From Natrialba magadii ATCC 43099 (lineage in GTDB: Archaea; Halobacteriota; Halobacteria; Halobacteriales; Natrialbaceae), in the NCBI RefSeq assembly GCF_000025625.1, contig NC_013922.1:1488001-1552000 (forward strand): DNA of 64,000 bases, in the 5' to 3' direction. Both the position numbers and the translations under genes were made by a program. Below, in pieces: positions 61,573 to 64,000 of this stretch. Every line of letters begins with the position of its first letter. The first letter of the stretch is position 1. The notes under the pieces were generated by a model. It ran no database searches. It had not been told where the DNA came from and worked only from the letters and a program-made list of their open reading frames with translations.

Positions 61573-62253
61573 ATGAAAAAAGTACTGACAATCACACTGG
61601 CGCTTACGATGTTGCTCGCAGTCGCTGCGGGCGGCGCTATAGCGACAGAACAGACGACTGAATCACAAACGATCGAGTTCGGCGAGTTCGAGATCGATCT
61701 CGTGCAATCGGACACAGACTCGACCGAAACGGAGTCAGACGAGACGACATCGGTCGATCTGAACGAGTGGAACAACGATAGTAACGACGCAGACTCGCCC
61801 GATGGAAGCACGAACGGGTTACAGACGGTCTCGATCGACGAGCTCGACCTCGATCTGATCGAGGCAGACGATGGCTCCTCCGAACCGGTCGAATCCACGA
61901 TAATCGACCTGGAAGAGTGGACCGCCGCGGAGAAACCGACCGAGGCAATCGGTCCCGACTCGTTCAGTTTCTCGGATGCGGTCGAACCGGACGAAGCGAA
62001 CCTTCACGGTTCGTTCACGTGGAGCGAAGGGGAACGCGTCGAGATTCCCGTCCAGTGGACGCCAGCCGACCAGGACATCGTCGTCGGAATCGTCGACCTC
62101 GACCAAGGCGAAGGTCCCGGCGCAGTCGTCAGCAATGGAGCCGACACGGTCGAGTTGACGGTCCCCGAAGACAGCGACGAGTGGGCAGTTATGATCGGTA
62201 ACCCCGGCGAGAACGCCGGTACGGTGTTCTATAGCGGTAGCGTCGAGGCGTAA
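61573..62253 (+). CDS. Secreted acidic protein with internal duplication
   Basis: A 226-residue exported protein. A signal peptide (MKKVLTITLALTMLLAVAAG) cleaves after AIA. Two related acidic units of about 45 residues follow: FEIDLVQSD...SVDLNEWN (about 37-70) and LDLDLIEAD...IIDLEEWT (about 92-117). A C-terminal beta-rich domain (about 125-226; LHGSFTWSEGERVEIPVQW, DIVVGIVDLDQGEGPGAVV) resembles carbohydrate-binding or pre-peptidase-type sandwich domains but is not identified. No catalytic motif is seen. Probably a surface or secreted factor controlled by the upstream membrane HTH protein (inference). Confidence 0.7.
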   Translation: MKKVLTITLALTMLLAVAAGGAIATEQTTESQTIEFGEFEIDLVQSDTDSTETESDETTSVDLNEWNNDSNDADSPDGSTNGLQTVSIDELDLDLIEADDGSSEPVESTIIDLEEWTAAEKPTEAIGPDSFSFSDAVEPDEANLHGSFTWSEGERVEIPVQWTPADQDIVVGIVDLDQGEGPGAVVSNGADTVELTVPEDSDEWAVMIGNPGENAGTVFYSGSVEA

Positions 62254-62578
62254 CGAGGTCCCGTCCCCGCTGACGCGTTTCGAGACGACAGGGCCATACC
62301 GGCCACTGTCGGTTCAGTGCCGGGTTCGTGTTCGTTTCCAAATTCTCATCACGATAATCGCGCCCCGTCCTGCGGTCGCGCCGGAAATGACTTACAGCAG
62401 ACCGTAGCAGGCCGGGAGCGCCACTATAATAACAACTGCACCGATTCACACACTGATCGCACAGCTGTTGCACGATCAGGTGTGCAGTGACTTGCAGTGG
62501 CTACTATAGTTGTCGTACTTCTCGTATCGATCGAGCCAGAGGAAAGGATAGAAGTCCGCCCTCGGCGAACCACCAGTC
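62254..62578. other. Intergenic region with palindromic element copy C
   Basis: Holds element copy C (62423-62510) and then about 68 bp leading to hisS. The hisS promoter must lie inside or next to the right end of the element. No gene is supported. Confidence 0.5.
62423..62510. repeat. Dispersed palindromic element, copy C
   Basis: An 88-bp imperfect palindrome beginning ACTATAATAACAACTGCA and ending GCAGTGGCTACTATAGT, with the centre at about CACAGCTGTTGCACG. The right arm is nearly identical to those of copies A and B; the left arm differs by a few changes near CCGATTC. It lies 68 bp before hisS and may affect its transcription. Confidence 0.9.
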
Positions 62579-63877
62579 ATGTACGACCGGATCAAGGGCT
62601 TTCGTGACTTCTATCCCGGCGAGATGGCCGCCAGACGGGCGACCATCGACACGCTGGAGGACACCGCCCGCGGCTACGGCTTCCGCGAGATTGGCACGCC
62701 CGCACTCGAGCGCGCCGAAATGTGGACCGACAAGAGCGGTGACGACATCGTCGACGAACTCTACGCCTTCGAGGACCAGGGCGGCCGCCACGTCACCCTG
62801 ACCCCCGAACTGACGCCGACCGTCGCGCGGATGGTCGTCGCCAAGCAACAGGAACTCTCGAAACCCATCAAGTGGTTCTCGACGCGCCCGTTCTGGCGCT
62901 ACGAGCAGGTCCAGCAGGGCCGCCAGCGCGAGTTCTACCAGACCAACGTCGACATCTTCGGCTCCTCGGAGCCCGAAGCAGACGCCGAAATTCTCGCCTG
63001 GGCCGCAGACGCGATGACCAACCTCGGACTCACCGGCGAGCACTTCGAGTTCCGCATCTCCCACCGCGATATTCTGGGCGGGGTTCTAGAGAGCTACGAC
63101 GCCGACGTCGACACCGAGGATGCCATCCGTGCGGTCGACAAGTCGGACAAACTCTCGACCGTGGAGTACCATGACCTGCTGATCGGCGCGGGACTCACGG
63201 CCGACCAGGCCGTCGAGTTTGACGATCTCATCGCCGGCGGCGACTTAGAGGACGTCCGGGAGTTCGCAAACACCGAACGCGTCGACGCCGCGGTCGACAA
63301 CCTCCAGAACGTCCTCGCGGCAGCCGACGACTTCGGCGCGCGCGAGTTCTGTACGATCTCACTCGAGACGGCCCGCGGGCTGGACTACTACACGGGCGTC
63401 GTCTTCGAGTGCTTCGACTCCGCAGGCGAGGTCTCGCGGTCGATCTTCGGTGGTGGGCGCTACGACACTCTCATCGAGTCCTTCGGTGGCCAGCCAACGC
63501 CTGCGGTCGGTGTCGCACCCGGTCACGCGACGCTCTCGCTGCTGTGCCAGCGCGCTGGTGTCTGGCCCGCAGAGGAGGTCACGACGGACTACTACGTGCT
63601 CCAGATCGGCGACACGCGGACAGAAGCCGCACAGATAACCCGAGAGCTGCGCGAGCGCGGGCACGTCGTCGAGACCGATGTCGCCGGCCGGTCGTTCGGT
63701 TCGCAACTGAACTACGCGGACTCGATTAACGCCGAAACGGTCGTCATCGCAGGCGAACAGGACCTCGCAAACGACGAGGTGACGATCAAGGATATGGCGT
63801 CGGGCGATCAGTTGCAGGTTCCGGTCGAGTCGTTCCCCGGTGAGCACGAGCAGCCGACGCTCGCCGACTTCGAATAA
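62579..63877 (+). CDS. hisS: Histidyl-tRNA synthetase
   Basis: Class II synthetase charging tRNA-His. The 432-residue chain has motif 1 (YDRIKGFRDFYPGEMAARRA), motif 2 (WFSTRPFWRYEQVQQGRQREFYQ), the histidine-specific region ARGLDYYTGVVFECF, and motif 3 (GGGRYDTLIESFGG.PTPAVG). A C-terminal anticodon domain follows (YYVLQIGDTRTEAA; VETDVAGRSFGSQLNYAD). The start ATG is 68 bp after the palindromic element copy C. Downstream sequence to the window end (63878-64000) shows no complete gene. Confidence 0.97.
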   Translation: MYDRIKGFRDFYPGEMAARRATIDTLEDTARGYGFREIGTPALERAEMWTDKSGDDIVDELYAFEDQGGRHVTLTPELTPTVARMVVAKQQELSKPIKWFSTRPFWRYEQVQQGRQREFYQTNVDIFGSSEPEADAEILAWAADAMTNLGLTGEHFEFRISHRDILGGVLESYDADVDTEDAIRAVDKSDKLSTVEYHDLLIGAGLTADQAVEFDDLIAGGDLEDVREFANTERVDAAVDNLQNVLAAADDFGAREFCTISLETARGLDYYTGVVFECFDSAGEVSRSIFGGGRYDTLIESFGGQPTPAVGVAPGHATLSLLCQRAGVWPAEEVTTDYYVLQIGDTRTEAAQITRELRERGHVVETDVAGRSFGSQLNYADSINAETVVIAGEQDLANDEVTIKDMASGDQLQVPVESFPGEHEQPTLADFE

Positions 63878-64000
63878 CGACGGGACCCACACGCTGTGAT
63901 TTCGTATGGAACGGCTGGGGAAGTCTTTCTGATGGGAGATCGCTGTCACCACCTCCTCCGTACCACCGCAAAAGCAAGAGTTACGTTCCCCATTTCCGAA

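Noticed and set aside
63895-64000. Open frame running off the window end
   Set aside because: Starts at a GTG shortly after hisS and stays open, but only about 35 codons are visible with no recognisable motif.

Overview
The window is chromosomal DNA of a halophilic archaeon (Halobacteria). The evidence is a GC-rich sequence with very acidic predicted proteins, a thermosome, aIF2-gamma/Rpo7/Spt4, ribosomal protein S19e, PDCD5, SepF, the haloarchaeal HemQ/PitA fusion, a haloarchaeal-type glutamine synthetase with an adjacent Lrp gene, and many small haloarchaea-specific families. Gene content and the frequent CTCGAG (Leu-Glu) codon pair fit a member of the Natrialbaceae, but the genus cannot be fixed from this sequence alone.

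Layout. 0-10 kb: glnA and a divergent Lrp regulator, an ABC exporter reduced to its two ends by an internal deletion, an iron-type ABC importer whose permease and ATPase form one reading frame, a small ArsR regulator, an amphi-Trp protein, and a soluble HTH protein fused to an NMT1/SsuA-type ligand-binding domain. 10-20 kb: thermosome, an SRAP/HMCES-type gene broken by one stop codon, a 41-residue small protein, tRNA-Ser(GGA), ridA with threonine ammonia-lyase, a gamma-glutamylcyclotransferase-like protein, citrate synthase, a VOC protein and sepF. 20-26 kb: DUF1028 protein, an orphan GvpH/Hsp20-like protein, a PUA protein, a TMEM175-type channel, and a zinc-ribbon HTH regulator broken by a stop codon. 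26-29 kb: the information-processing cluster aIF2-gamma, PIN nuclease, rpo7 (rpoE'), spt4, GTP-dependent dephospho-CoA kinase. 29-40 kb: a 1067-residue membrane protein with a degenerate M48 peptidase domain, a cyclase/fumarylacetoacetase pair, a MNT-HEPN pair, a geranylgeranyl reductase-like protein and a MATE exporter. 40-50 kb: a minisatellite block, an APH-type phosphotransferase, a YgfZ/GcvT-like protein, hemQ/pitA and a divergent PadR regulator, and a PDZ-containing site-2 protease. 50-64 kb: lysS/pyrH, CapA, MoaE, a second site-2 protease, thiL, rps19e, pdcd5, a PP-loop protein, a surface/regulatory cluster (membrane-anchored winged helix plus exported proteins), and hisS.

The main non-genic feature is a dispersed, imperfectly palindromic element of about 85 bp ending in CTATAGTA. 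It is present in three copies (20816-20900, 39797-40357, 62423-62510). In the middle copy the loop is occupied by about 480 bp of tandem repeats. Two degenerate end-like sequences lie at 2127-2166. Simple tandem repeats are frequent throughout, both between genes and as in-frame linkers.

Three genes look recently inactivated: the ABC exporter by deletion, and the SRAP and zinc-ribbon HTH genes by single stop codons in otherwise intact frames. The least explained loci are the palindromic element with its minisatellite filling, the divergent membrane-HTH/exported-protein cluster at 59.9-62.3 kb, and the giant pseudo-M48 membrane protein. All family assignments come from reading motifs by eye; no database search was run.
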